A stretch of 64,000 nt of DNA from JAOPZW01 sp963803375 (GTDB taxonomy: Bacteria; Actinomycetota; Thermoleophilia; Solirubrobacterales; Solirubrobacteraceae): positions 124,001 to 188,000 of the forward strand of contig CAWDMB010000005.1 of the NCBI GenBank assembly GCA_963803375.1, given 5' to 3'. How positions within the stretch are numbered: position 1 is the stretch's first letter; every line of letters begins with the position of its first letter. Below the pieces are notes generated by a model that saw only the letters and a program-made list of their open reading frames with translations, did no database searches and was not told where the DNA came from. This document shows, one piece after another, positions 54,892-63,654 of the stretch. The position numbers and the translations under genes were made by a program.

Positions 54892-56567
54892 CCGCCCTCG
54901 CGCATCGGGATCCGCACGCCGCGCTGCTCGGCGACCGCGATCGCCCGCTCGTAGCCGGCGTCGGCGTGGCGCATGACCCCGGTCCCGGGGTCGGCGACGA
55001 GCACGCGCTCGAGCTTCTCGGCGGCGAGGTCGGTGCCGTCCGCGACGCAGACCATCCCCGCGTGGATCGAGCGGCCGATCCCGACGCCGCCGCCGTGGTG
55101 GATGCTGACCCAGGACGCGCCCGCCGCGGTGTTCACGAGCGCGTTGAGCAGCGGCCAGTCGGCGATCGCGTCGGACTCGTCGGCCATCCCCTCGGTCTCG
55201 CGATAGGGCGAGGCGACCGAGCCGGCGTCGAGGTGGTCGCGCCCGATCACGATCGGGGCGCGCAGCTCGCCGCGGCGCACCATCTCGTTGAAGCGCAGGC
55301 CGAGGCGATGGCGCTCGCCGTAGCCCAGCCAGCAGATCCGCGCGGGCAGCCCCTGGAAGGCGATCCGCTCGCCCGCCTGGCGGATCCAGCGGGCCAGCCG
55401 CTCGTCGGCTCCGAGCTCGTCGAGCACCGCGCGGTCCGTGGCCGCGATGTCGGCCGGGTCGCCGGACAGCGCGACCCAGCGGAACGGCCCCTTGCCCTCG
55501 CAGAAGAGCGGGCGGACGTAGGCGGGGACGAAGCCGGGGTAGGCGAACGCGCGCTCGAATCCGCCCAGGCGTGCCTCGGCGCGCAGGCTGTTGCCGTAGT
55601 CGAAGACCTCGGCGCCCGCGTCGAGGAACCCGACCATGGCCGCGCAGTGCGCGGCGATCGCGGCGCGTGAGCGCCGGACGTACTCGTCGGGGTCGGCGCC
55701 GCGCAACGCGTCGGCCTCCGCGACCGTCAGGCGGTCCGGGACGTAGCCGTTGAGCGGGTCGTGCGCGCTCGTCTGGTCGGTGACCACGTCGGGCTCGAAG
55801 CCCGCGGCCAGCAGGGCGGGAAGCACTTCGGCGGCGTTGGCGCAGAGCCCGACGCTGAGCGCGCGGCGCTCGGCCTTGGCGGCGCGGCAGCGGGCGACGG
55901 CGTCGTCGAGGTCGTCGGCGACCGCGTCGAGGTACCGCGTCTGGAGGCGCCGGCGGATGTGCTCCGGGTCGACCTCGACGCAGAGCGCCACCCCGCCGTT
56001 CATCGTCACCGCCAGGGGCTGCGCGCCGCCCATGCCGCCGAGGCCGGCGGTCAGGGTGATCGTCCCGGCGAGCGAGCCGCCGTGGCGACGGCGCGCGATC
56101 TCGGCGAAGCACTCGTAGGTCCCTTGGACGATGCCCTGGGTGCCGATGTAGACCCACGATCCGGCGGTCATCTGGCCGTACATCGTCAGCCCGATCTGCT
56201 CGAGGCGGCGGAACTCGTCCCACGTCGCCCATTCGGGCACGAGGTTCGAGTTGGCCAGCAGGACGCGCGGCGCCCACTCGTGCGTGCGCAAGACGCCGAC
56301 CGGCTTGCCCGACTGGACGAGGAGCGTCTCGTCGTCCGCCAGGGTCCGCAGGGTCCGGACGATCGCGTCGAAGGCCGCCCACGAGCGCGCGGCACGCCCG
56401 GTGCCGCCGTAGACGACGAGGTCCTGCGGGCGCTCTGCGACGTCCGGGTCGAGGTTGTTCATGAGCATCCGCAGCGCGGCCTCCTGCGGCCAGCCCGCGC
56501 ACGAGCGCTCGACGCCGCGCGGGGCGCGCACGACCCGGGCGCCGGCCGTGGTGGCGTCGGCTGTCAC
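54888..56567 (-). CDS. hutU: Urocanate hydratase
   Basis: 559 aa, the usual HutU length, from GTG 56567. Typical blocks: AALRMLMNNLDPDVAERPQDLVVYGGTGRAARSWAAFDAIVRTL, LTAGLGGMGGAQPLAVTMNGGVALCVEVDP (NAD-binding region), DQTSAHDPLNGYVP and HHGGGVGIGRSIHAGMVCVADGT. It converts urocanate to imidazolonepropionate with tightly bound NAD+. Its ends overlap hutH and the deformylase gene by 4 bases each. Confidence 0.96.
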   Translation of the reverse strand: MTADATTAGARVVRAPRGVERSCAGWPQEAALRMLMNNLDPDVAERPQDLVVYGGTGRAARSWAAFDAIVRTLRTLADDETLLVQSGKPVGVLRTHEWAPRVLLANSNLVPEWATWDEFRRLEQIGLTMYGQMTAGSWVYIGTQGIVQGTYECFAEIARRRHGGSLAGTITLTAGLGGMGGAQPLAVTMNGGVALCVEVDPEHIRRRLQTRYLDAVADDLDDAVARCRAAKAERRALSVGLCANAAEVLPALLAAGFEPDVVTDQTSAHDPLNGYVPDRLTVAEADALRGADPDEYVRRSRAAIAAHCAAMVGFLDAGAEVFDYGNSLRAEARLGGFERAFAYPGFVPAYVRPLFCEGKGPFRWVALSGDPADIAATDRAVLDELGADERLARWIRQAGERIAFQGLPARICWLGYGERHRLGLRFNEMVRRGELRAPIVIGRDHLDAGSVASPYRETEGMADESDAIADWPLLNALVNTAAGASWVSIHHGGGVGIGRSIHAGMVCVADGTDLAAEKLERVLVADPGTGVMRHADAGYERAIAVAEQRGVRIPMREGG

Positions 56568-58129
56568 GCCAGCTCCCCGACGGCGCGCTCCACCGCTCCC
56601 AGCACCACGCCGGCGGCGACGAGGTCCTCGGCGGCGGCGAGGTCCGGCGCCACGCGGCGATCGGGCCCCGGGCCCGCGATCCGCGAGCGCACGGCGGCGA
56701 GCGCCGCTGCGGTGCCCGCGCCGGGCTCCAGCGGCGCGCGCAGCTCGAGCGCGCGCGCGGCCGTGGCGAGCTCGACGGCGAGGATCCGCGTGAGGTTCTC
56801 GAGCGCCGTCCGGAGCTTGCGCGCGGCGCCCCAGCCCATCGAGACATGGTCCTCCTGCATGGCGCTCGTGGGCAGCGACCCGACGCTCGCCGGCGCGGCC
56901 AGGCGGCGGTTCTCGGCCACCATCGCGGCCTGGGTGTACTGCGCGAGCATGAAGCCGGAGTTCACGCCCGCGTCCAGCGCGAGGAACGGCGGGAGCCCGT
57001 GCGAGCGCGAGGCGTCGAGCAGGCGGTCGGTCCGCCGCTCGGCGATCGCTCCCACCTCGGCGACCGCGATCGCCAGGAAGTCGCAGGCGAAGGCGAGCGG
57101 GGCGCCGTGGAAGTTCCCGCAGGACCGCACGCGCCCGTCTGCAAGCACCATCGGGTTGTCGATCGCGGACTCGAGCTCGGCCGCGGTGACCCGCCGCGCG
57201 TGGGCCACCGTGTCGCGCGCCGCGCCGAGGACCTGCGGGGCGCAGCGCAGCGAGTAGGCGTCCTGCACGCGGTCGTCGCCGTGGCGATGGCTGGCCACGA
57301 TCGGCGAGCCGGCCAGCAGCCGGCGCAGGTTCGCGGCGCTGTCGGCCTGCCCCGGCTGGGGACGCAGCGCGACGAGGTCCTCGGCGAAGGCCGCGTCGGT
57401 GCCGAGCAGCGCCTCGACCGCCATCGCCGCCGTGACGTCCGCGACGCGCAGCAGTCGCTCGAGATCGTGCAGCGCGAGGACGAGCATTCCGAGCATGCCG
57501 TCGGTGCCGTTGACGAGCGCCAGGCCCTCCTTGGCGGTGAGGGTCAGCGGGGCGATGCCCGCGGCTCCCAGCGCGGCGGCCGCGGGCACCGCGCCGGTCT
57601 CGTCGGCGACCTCGCCCTCGCCGAGCATGACCAGCGCGCAGTGGGCCAGCGGCGCCAGGTCGCCGCTGGCTCCGAGCGAGCCGTGCTCGGGGACCACGGG
57701 CGTGAGCCCGGCGTTGAGCAGCGCGAGGATCGTCTCGGCCACGACGGGACGCGCGCCGGAGCGCCCCATCGCGAGCGTCCGCGCGCGCAGCAGCAGCATC
57801 GCCCGGACCACCTCGCGCTCGACGGGCGGCCCCATCCCCGCGGCGTGCGAGCGCACGAGCGCGCGCTGCAGCTCCTCGCGCCGGGCCGCCGGGATCGCGA
57901 CGTTGGCGAGCGAGCCGAAGCCCGTCGAGACGCCGTAGACGGGCTCCTCGCGGGCCGCCAGCCGCTCGACCACGTCGGCGGCCGCGGCCATCGCCGCCCG
58001 CGCAGACGTCCCCAGCGTCACCGGAGCGTCCCGGCGGGCGACCGCAACGACCTCCTCGGGCGCGAGGCCCGTCCCGCCCAGCACGACCGGGCCGGCGTCG
58101 AGGCGTCCTCCCTCCCCGTGCGTGACCAT
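56564..58129 (-). CDS. hutH: Histidine ammonia-lyase
   Basis: 521 aa from ATG 58129, which has GAGG about 6 bases upstream; ATGs at 58135 and 58150 are alternatives. The MIO cofactor-forming triad Ala-Ser-Gly is at residues 154-156 within PEHGSLGASGDLAPLAH; YGVSTGFGSLANV and QEDHVSMGWGAARKLRTALENLTRILAVEL also fit. It deaminates histidine to urocanate, the first step of the pathway. It is the first gene of the operon; a TATGGT hexamer at 58147-58152 could be its -10 element. The divergent gene encodes an alanine-dehydrogenase-like enzyme. Confidence 0.96.
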   Translation of the reverse strand: MVTHGEGGRLDAGPVVLGGTGLAPEEVVAVARRDAPVTLGTSARAAMAAAADVVERLAAREEPVYGVSTGFGSLANVAIPAARREELQRALVRSHAAGMGPPVEREVVRAMLLLRARTLAMGRSGARPVVAETILALLNAGLTPVVPEHGSLGASGDLAPLAHCALVMLGEGEVADETGAVPAAAALGAAGIAPLTLTAKEGLALVNGTDGMLGMLVLALHDLERLLRVADVTAAMAVEALLGTDAAFAEDLVALRPQPGQADSAANLRRLLAGSPIVASHRHGDDRVQDAYSLRCAPQVLGAARDTVAHARRVTAAELESAIDNPMVLADGRVRSCGNFHGAPLAFACDFLAIAVAEVGAIAERRTDRLLDASRSHGLPPFLALDAGVNSGFMLAQYTQAAMVAENRRLAAPASVGSLPTSAMQEDHVSMGWGAARKLRTALENLTRILAVELATAARALELRAPLEPGAGTAAALAAVRSRIAGPGPDRRVAPDLAAAEDLVAAGVVLGAVERAVGELA

Positions 58130-58243
58130 CGCCATCCTCGATCGGACCATAGACCTCGGCGCGCAGGTCCGCGGATCGCCCGCCGAGGCCGCATCGAAGC
58201 CGAGCACGGGGCAGAATGCCTCAGCCCTCGGACAGGAGCACGC

Positions 58244-59386
58244 ATGCAAGAGCTGAGCCTGGGTGCGATCGCGACGTCGCGCAAGCCGGACGAGCAGCGG
58301 GTGCCGATCCACCCCGGGCACCTGGGACGGATCGACGCCGACCTGCGGCGCCGGATCGTCCTCGAGCGCGGCTACGGGCAGCGCTTCGGCGTCTCCGACG
58401 ACCGGCTCGCCGCGGAGGTCGGCGGCCTGCGCTCACGCGAGCAGCTCGTCGAGGAGTGCGACGTCGTCCTGCTCCCCAAGCCCCTGGCCGAGGACCTGAC
58501 GACGCTGCCCCCCGGGACGGTCCTGTGGGGATGGCCGCACTGCATCCAGGACGAGGCCATCACCCAGGTCGCGATCGACCGCCGCCTGACGGTCATCGCC
58601 TGGGAGGCCATGCATCACTGGACCGATCAAGGCAACTTCAACCTTCACGTCTTCCACATGAACAACGAGCTCGCGGGCTACTGCTCGGTCCTGCACGCGC
58701 TGCTGCTGAGGGGCACGACCGCGGCCTACGGCCCGCGCCGGCGGGCCGCCGTGATCAGCTTCGGCGCCACCGCTCGCGGTGCGGTGACCGCGCTCTTCGC
58801 GCTCGGGGTGCACGACGTGACCGTGCTGACGCACCGCAGCGTCCCGGCGGTCGCCGCGCCGATGGCCCCCGCGCGACTCGTGCACTACGAGCGCGACCCC
58901 GAGCGCCCGGGCCGCACGCTGGCGCTCACCGGCGCAACGAGCGAATCGGTCGCCGAGTTCCTTGCCGGGCACGACATCGTCGTCAACTGCATCCTGCAGG
59001 ACACCGACGACCCGCTCATGTTCGTGACGGCCGACGAGCTCGAGCTCTTCGCACCCGGGAGCCTGTTCATCGACGTCTCCTGCGACGAGGGTATGGGCTT
59101 CGAGTGGGCGCGCCCGACCTCGTTCGCCGATCCGATGTTCACCGTCGCCGACGGCGTGCGCTACTACGCCGTCGACCACAGCCCGTCGTACCTGTGGAAC
59201 TCGGCGACGTGGGAGATCAGCGAGGCGCTGATCCCGTTTCTCTCGACCGTCATGTCCGGCGACGACGCCTGGGACGCCGACCAGACGGTCCGCCGGGCGA
59301 TCGACATCCGCGCCGGCGTGGTGCAGAACCCCAGGATCCTCTCCTTCCAGTCGCGCCCGCCGACGTTCCCGCACGCGAAGCGGTGA
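58244..59386 (+). CDS. N5-(carboxyethyl)ornithine synthase-like / alanine-dehydrogenase-superfamily enzyme
   Basis: 380 aa from ATG 58244, with AGGAG 6 bases upstream. The opening IATSRKPDEQRVPIHPGHLGRIDADLRRRIVLERGYG matches the AlaDH/PNT N-terminal domain, and AVISFGATARGAVTALFALGVHDVTVLTHRS is a nucleotide-binding region. Blocks such as HHWTDQGNFNLHVFHMNNELAGYCSVLHAL and FIDVSCDEGMGFEWARPTSFADP resemble N5-(carboxyethyl)ornithine synthase, which joins pyruvate to ornithine with NADPH. The substrate is not established. It is divergent from hutH by 114 bases. Confidence 0.75.
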   Translation: MQELSLGAIATSRKPDEQRVPIHPGHLGRIDADLRRRIVLERGYGQRFGVSDDRLAAEVGGLRSREQLVEECDVVLLPKPLAEDLTTLPPGTVLWGWPHCIQDEAITQVAIDRRLTVIAWEAMHHWTDQGNFNLHVFHMNNELAGYCSVLHALLLRGTTAAYGPRRRAAVISFGATARGAVTALFALGVHDVTVLTHRSVPAVAAPMAPARLVHYERDPERPGRTLALTGATSESVAEFLAGHDIVVNCILQDTDDPLMFVTADELELFAPGSLFIDVSCDEGMGFEWARPTSFADPMFTVADGVRYYAVDHSPSYLWNSATWEISEALIPFLSTVMSGDDAWDADQTVRRAIDIRAGVVQNPRILSFQSRPPTFPHAKR

Positions 59387-59433
59387 CGGCGGGTGCGCCC
59401 GGGCGCCGGCGGGCGGCCGCGTGTGCCGGTGGA

Positions 59434-60051
59434 TCACGATCGGATCACGCCGCGTGGGGCCTGATCGTGCGCCCCGCCGAGCCCGGCCAGGAGCAGGGAC
59501 CAGACACCGTCGAAGGCGGCGTCGATGGCGGGGTCCGACCACTGGGGCGCGTTTGTGGGGTTGTGAAAGCGGCCGGTAGCGTCGAAGACTGCGCGCGCCG
59601 CGCGGGCGGGATCGGCGACCGTGAGCTCGCCGCGCGCGACGCCGTCGGCGATGATGCGAGCGATCTGCGTCGTCAGCGTGTCGACGTGCGCGGTGACGAC
59701 GTCGCGTGCCTCCGCGGCGAGCGCGATGTAGGTCTCGAACAGCTCGGGGTCCTCGAGCGCCAGCGCCCGCTTGGTGCCGATGAGGAGGTCGAGCCAGCGG
59801 CGCAGGCGCTGCGGTGCGGGGCCGTCCTCGTCGGCGACGGCGGCGAGCGGCGCCGAGACGCGGGCGAGCCAGCGCTCGGTGACGGCGTCGCGCAGCGCCG
59901 CCTTGCTGGGGAAGTGCCGGTAGACGCTGCCGTGGCTGACGCCGAGCGCGCGGGCGACGTCGACGACCGTGGCCTTGGCGGGACCGTAGCGGCGCAGGAC
60001 GTCCTCCGCCGCTTCGAGGATGCGGTCGGGCGTCAGGGCTTCCGTGGGCAC
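59434..60051 (-). CDS. TetR-family transcriptional regulator
   Basis: 205 aa. The N-terminal helix-turn-helix RILEAAEDVLRRYGPAKATVVDVARALGVSHGSVYRHFPSKAALRDAVTERWL is canonical. The C-terminal half is helical and would bind the ligand. It lies 13 bases after the aldo/keto reductase gene, so the regulator and enzyme are one operon. Inverted repeats over the shared promoter near 61110 are its likely operator. Confidence 0.92.
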   Translation of the reverse strand: MPTEALTPDRILEAAEDVLRRYGPAKATVVDVARALGVSHGSVYRHFPSKAALRDAVTERWLARVSAPLAAVADEDGPAPQRLRRWLDLLIGTKRALALEDPELFETYIALAAEARDVVTAHVDTLTTQIARIIADGVARGELTVADPARAARAVFDATGRFHNPTNAPQWSDPAIDAAFDGVWSLLLAGLGGAHDQAPRGVIRS

Positions 60052-60064
60052 GCGGCGGGAGAGC

Positions 60065-61063
60065 CTAGCCCCGCTCGCTGTCGAGAATCGTCATCTGGCG
60101 GGCGTCGTAGCGGTCGCCCGCGGCGGCGCCGGGCGGCAGGGCGCGCTCGATCGCCGCGAGGTCGTCGGCGGTCAGCTCGAGGTCGAGCGCGCCCAGCGCC
60201 TCGGCGAGCCGGTCACGGCGGCGCGCGCCGACCAGCGGCACGATGTCCTCGCCGCGCGACAGCACCCAGCCGATCGCGACGTGGGCGACCGTCGCGCCCT
60301 TCTGTTCGGCGATCGCGCGCAGCGCCTCGACGAGCGCGAGGTTGCGATCGAGGTTCTCGGCGGCGAAGCGGGGCGCGTGGCTGCGGAAGTCGTGCGGCGC
60401 CAGGGCGCGGTCCGCGGACCAGTGGCCGCTGAGCAGGCCGCGCGACAGCACGCCGTAGGCGGTGACGCCGATGCCCAACTCCCGACAGGCGGGCAGGATC
60501 TCGGCCTCGATGCCGCGCGAGATCAGCGAGTACTCGATCTGCAGATCGCTGACGGGGTGCACCGCGTGGGCGCGACGCAGCGTGCCGGCGCCGACCTCCG
60601 ACAGCCCCACGTGCCGGACATGGCCCGCCGCGACCATCTCGCCGATCGCCCCGACGGTCTCCTCGATCGGGACGGTCGGGTCGACGCGCGCGGGGCGGTA
60701 CACGTCGACGTAGTCCGTCCCCAGCCGGCGCAGCGTGGCGGCGAGGAAGTTCTTGACGGCGGCGGGCCTCGCGTCGACGCCGACGAAGCCACCGCCGGGA
60801 TCGCGCAGGACGCCGAACTTGACGCTGATCACGACCTCCTCCCGCGCGCGTCCGCGCAAGGCCTCGCGCAGGAGCAACTCGTTGTGGCCGCTGCCGTAGA
60901 AATCGCCGCTGTCGAGCAGCGTGACCCCTGCGTCGAGCGCGGCGTGGAGCGTGGCGATGCTCTCGGCGTCGTCGGCTGGACCGTAGAGGTCGGACATGCC
61001 CATGCAGCCGAGTCCGAGCGCGGACACGACCGGGCCGTTCGTTCCGAGCGAGCGCGTGATCAC
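60065..61063 (-). CDS. Aldo/keto reductase
   Basis: 332 aa from GTG 61063, with AAGGAA about 7 bases upstream; an in-frame extension to 61138 lies within the promoter. AKR landmarks: SALGLGCMGMSDLYGPADDAESIATLHAALDAGVTLLDSGDFYGSGHNELLLREAL, with Asp in LDSGDFYG and Tyr nearby as catalytic residues, VISVKFG (Lys) and HVRHVGLSEVG. It is an NADPH-dependent carbonyl reductase of unknown substrate. It is co-transcribed with a TetR regulator. Confidence 0.9.
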   Translation of the reverse strand: MITRSLGTNGPVVSALGLGCMGMSDLYGPADDAESIATLHAALDAGVTLLDSGDFYGSGHNELLLREALRGRAREEVVISVKFGVLRDPGGGFVGVDARPAAVKNFLAATLRRLGTDYVDVYRPARVDPTVPIEETVGAIGEMVAAGHVRHVGLSEVGAGTLRRAHAVHPVSDLQIEYSLISRGIEAEILPACRELGIGVTAYGVLSRGLLSGHWSADRALAPHDFRSHAPRFAAENLDRNLALVEALRAIAEQKGATVAHVAIGWVLSRGEDIVPLVGARRRDRLAEALGALDLELTADDLAAIERALPPGAAAGDRYDARQMTILDSERG

Positions 61064-61096
61064 GGCGAGTTCCTTCGGTCGAGAGCGGAGCCGGCG

Positions 61097-61134
61097 ATAA
61101 TGCCAGTTGGTCTGACAGACTTCAACTGTTGTCA
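61097..61134 (-). promoter_or_regulatory. AKR/tetR promoter with overlapping inverted repeats
   Basis: On the minus strand TTGAAG (61120-61125) and CATTAT (61097-61102) are separated by 17 bases. The spacer carries GTCTG-a-CAGAC (61110-61120), and CTGACA (61112-61117) is inverted as TGTCAG (61129-61134). It is a likely TetR operator. The half-site GTCTG/CAGAC is shared with the palindrome at 62311. Confidence 0.6.
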
Positions 61135-61180
61135 GCACGACGGCGCGAAGCCCGCCACGTGCACCCCGACCCGCATCGCG

Positions 61181-61831
61181 CTAGCGCACGACCTTGATGT
61201 TGAAGTCGCCGCTGCCGACGGCGCCCCAGAGGCGCAACCACAAGAGGAGGTGCCCCTCGGTGCCGCGCGCGTTGCTGATGTCGCCGAGGTCGACGATGGA
61301 GTCCTCGGGCCAGCCGAACGTGCCCAGCAGGTCGCGCACCTGGGCCTTGGCGGCCTCGTCGTCGCCGCAGACGAAGATGTCGTGGTCGCCGGGGACGCGC
61401 GCGGGGTCGACCATGACGTCGCAGTTGACCGTGTTGAGCGCCTTGACGACCTTGGTGGTCGGGAACCGACGCTGGATCTGCTCGCCGAGGCTGTCGGTGC
61501 CCGTGACGAACAGCGACGGCGGCATGCCGTGCGAGAAGTCCAGCGGGTTGGCGACGTCGATCAGCGTCTTGCCCGCGAGGTTCTGCTCGCCGGCGGCGCC
61601 GAGCGCCTCGAGCGATCCGGCGCCCGCGGTGCAGTTGAGCACCAGCTCGGCGCCCGCCGCGGCATCGGCGAACGTACCGTGCGAGGCGCCCCCGCCCGCC
61701 GCGGCGGCCCAGGCGGTGGCGGCTTCGTTGTCGGTTGTGCGCGACCCCATCGTGACCTCGTGGCCGAGGTCGACGAGCTTCGAGGCGATGGTCCTGCCGA
61801 CCATGCCGGTCCCGAGCACTGCGATCTTCAT
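61181..61831 (-). CDS. NADPH-dependent F420 reductase / NAD(P)-binding oxidoreductase
   Basis: 216 aa. The N-terminus is a Rossmann motif, MKIAVLGTGMVGRTIASKLVDLGHEVTMGSR, followed by NCTAGAGSLEALG, IDVANPLDFSHGMPPSLFV and KALNTVNCDVMVDPARVPGDHDIFVCGDDEAAK. This resembles the F420H2:NADP+ oxidoreductase family, though the F420-specific residues cannot be confirmed by eye. Its ATG overlaps the stop of the upstream chimeric frame (ATGA). Confidence 0.8.
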   Translation of the reverse strand: MKIAVLGTGMVGRTIASKLVDLGHEVTMGSRTTDNEAATAWAAAAGGGASHGTFADAAAGAELVLNCTAGAGSLEALGAAGEQNLAGKTLIDVANPLDFSHGMPPSLFVTGTDSLGEQIQRRFPTTKVVKALNTVNCDVMVDPARVPGDHDIFVCGDDEAAKAQVRDLLGTFGWPEDSIVDLGDISNARGTEGHLLLWLRLWGAVGSGDFNIKVVR

Positions 61832-62271
61832 GCGATGGCTCCTCGTGTCTGATTGGCCAGGCGCCCGAGCGCCCCTGTCGTGGCGGTGAGCGAGCCGGCG
61901 GCATCGTCGCCGGTCGCAAACGGCCAGCACACGACCTCGTCGGCGCCGGCCTCCTGCAGCGCGCGGACGCGCGCAGCGAGCGCGCGCTCGTCCCCCCACA
62001 GGGCGACGGCGTCGATCGCCTCGTCGCTCCAGCCGTCGTCGCCGGCCGCGCGAGCCACGCCCGCGCCCTCGACGGCGGCGGTATAAAGCCGCTCGGCGCG
62101 CTCGATCTCGATGAGCAGGCGCGACAGGTCGCGCCGCTCGCCGACGTAGAGGCTGAGCTTCACGAACGCGGCTCCGACGCGCCCGCGATCGTCGTCGACG
62201 AGCTCGGGCGTCATCGTGCCGGCACGACGCGATGCGCGCGGTCCCGTCCGGCCAAGCTGCTTGTGGCGCAT
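61828..62271 (-). pseudogene. Apparent chimera: aldo/keto-reductase N-terminus joined to the end of an LLM-class oxidoreductase
   Basis: 147 aa from ATG 62271. It opens MRHKQLGRTGPRAS, like an aldo/keto reductase start, but from about residue 20 reads TPELVDDDRGRVGAAFVKLSLYVGER ... ALWGDERALAARVRALQEAGADEVVCWPFATGDDAAGSLTATTGALGRLA, which fits the C-terminal end of an F420-dependent luciferase-like monooxygenase. The TIM-barrel cores of both families are missing, so it is probably a deletion product. It is divergent from a TetR gene and coupled to the F420-reductase-like gene. Confidence 0.55.
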
Positions 62272-62310
62272 CGTCGCGACCGTCCCTCCCACGTCTCGGC
62301 TCGCGCGTAT

Positions 62311-62330
62311 ACTACAGACCTGTCTGTAGT
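62311..62330. promoter_or_regulatory. Perfect 20-bp palindrome in the divergent tetR promoter
   Basis: ACTACAGACCTGTCTGTAGT is a perfect palindrome. It overlaps the plus-strand TATACT (62308-62313), a likely -10 for the tetR gene, and lies 11 bases before its GTG. It should be the operator of the adjacent TetR. Confidence 0.7.
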
Positions 62331-62341
62331 GCGTTTGCCCC

Positions 62342-62956
62342 GTGGCGCAACCCGACCTCAGCACCACGCCCGCCCGCGACCGGATCCTCGCGATCGCCGA
62401 CGAGCTCTTCTACCGCGACGGCTTCCGGGCCGTCGGCGTCGACACGATCGTCGAGCGCGCGGGCGTGGCCAAGACGACGCTGTATCACCACTTCCCTTCC
62501 AAGGACGACCTGATCGTCGCCTACCTCGAGCAGGCCAACAAGCGCTTCTGGGACTGGTTCGAAGGCGCGGTCGCTCCCGAGCACGCGCCGCGCGCGAAGC
62601 TCGTGGCGCTGTTCGAGAGCGTCGCCGAGGTCGCGGCGAGCCCCGCGTGCCTCGGCTGCGCCTTCCAGGGCACGGCGGCCGAGTTCCCCGCCCAGGACCA
62701 CCCCGGCCACCGCACCGCGCGTGCCAACAAGGAGGCCGTGCTCGAGCGTCTGCGCGAGCTCGCCGCGCAGGCCGGCGCGCGCGAACCCTCCCGGCTGGCC
62801 GGCGAGCTGCTGCTGCTCATGGACGGCGCGTTCGCCGCCGCCCGCATGTTCGGCCGCCCCAGCCCCGCCGCCGCAGCCCCGGCGGCCGCCACCACGCTGC
62901 TGGACGCGCACCTCCCGGCGCGGCGTTCTCGCGGCACCTCCCGCCGACCGGCATAG
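62342..62956 (+). CDS. TetR-family transcriptional regulator
   Basis: 204 aa from GTG 62342. The helix-turn-helix RDRILAIADELFYRDGFRAVGVDTIVERAGVAKTTLYHHFPSKDDLIVAYLEQ is canonical. The ligand part has CLGCAFQGTAAEFP, as in a subgroup of actinobacterial repressors. It is divergent from the chimeric AKR/LLM frame and reductase gene, with a perfect palindrome between them that is its probable operator. Confidence 0.92.
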   Translation: MAQPDLSTTPARDRILAIADELFYRDGFRAVGVDTIVERAGVAKTTLYHHFPSKDDLIVAYLEQANKRFWDWFEGAVAPEHAPRAKLVALFESVAEVAASPACLGCAFQGTAAEFPAQDHPGHRTARANKEAVLERLRELAAQAGAREPSRLAGELLLLMDGAFAAARMFGRPSPAAAAPAAATTLLDAHLPARRSRGTSRRPA

Positions 62957-62988
62957 GACGACGAGCGCGTGGACTACCTCTCGCTTCG

Positions 62989-63017
62989 CTGTCGCCTTTG
63001 CACAAACCCTGCGACAG
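62989..63017. terminator. Weak hairpin between convergent tetR and DUF1269 genes
   Basis: Arms CTGTCGC (62989-62995) and GCGACAG (63011-63017) enclose a 15-base loop. The T-tract is absent, so the call is weak. Confidence 0.3.
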
Positions 63018-63058
63018 CACGTCGGGAATAACCGGGCGCAATCGGCGGACTGCGTTGG

Positions 63059-63568
63059 CTAGCTGCTGCTTTCCGCCTTGATCTGCTTGTCGAGCGCAGC
63101 CTGGTCGATGCTCATCTCGTCCGAGATGTACTTGTTCTCGGCGTCGATCGCGGCGTTGATCTGGTCGTTCATGTTCGTCGCGTAGATGACGATCAAGCCG
63201 GCCTGGCCCTTGTCCAGCGTGCCGGCGACCTGCTTGAGATTTGAGTCGCTCATGCCGCCCTTGATGTGTCCTGCCGCGGCGCCGATCCCGGCACCGGCGG
63301 CCATCCCGCCCACCAGCCCGATCGCCGGCAGGACTGCAGACGCGGCGCCGATCGCGAGACCCCACTTGAGGCCGTGACGGGTCGATTCCTCGTGCTTCTT
63401 GACGACATGAGCCTTGCCGTCCGGGTCACGCTGGATCACGGTGGCGTCGAAATCGTGGCCGATCCCGGCAGCCTCGTACATGTCCTTGACCGTCTGGTAG
63501 TCGGCCTCTGCCGCCTGCACGTCGTCGTATGAAGCCGCCAGGACGATCAGCGTGTCCTTCTCGCTCAT
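63059..63568 (-). CDS. DUF1269-family membrane-associated protein
   Basis: 169 aa from ATG 63568 (GAGAGGAG site 7 bases upstream). The pattern DTLIVLAASYDDVQAAEADYQTVKDMYEAAGIGHDFDATVIQRDPDGKAHVVKKHEESTRHGLKWGLAIGAASAVLPAIGLVGGMAAGAGIGAAAGHIKGGMSDSNLKQVAGTL, with a Gly/Ala-rich hydrophobic hinge, is typical of DUF1269. The function is unknown. It converges on the TetR gene. Confidence 0.85.
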   Translation of the reverse strand: MSEKDTLIVLAASYDDVQAAEADYQTVKDMYEAAGIGHDFDATVIQRDPDGKAHVVKKHEESTRHGLKWGLAIGAASAVLPAIGLVGGMAAGAGIGAAAGHIKGGMSDSNLKQVAGTLDKGQAGLIVIYATNMNDQINAAIDAENKYISDEMSIDQAALDKQIKAESSS

Positions 63569-63654
63569 GAGGGACTCCTCTCTTGTTGATCCCACCCTCG
63601 GACCACCTTACGCCAGGTCATCATGGGGTGCCGACATGGCGCAGGTTGGGTCCC

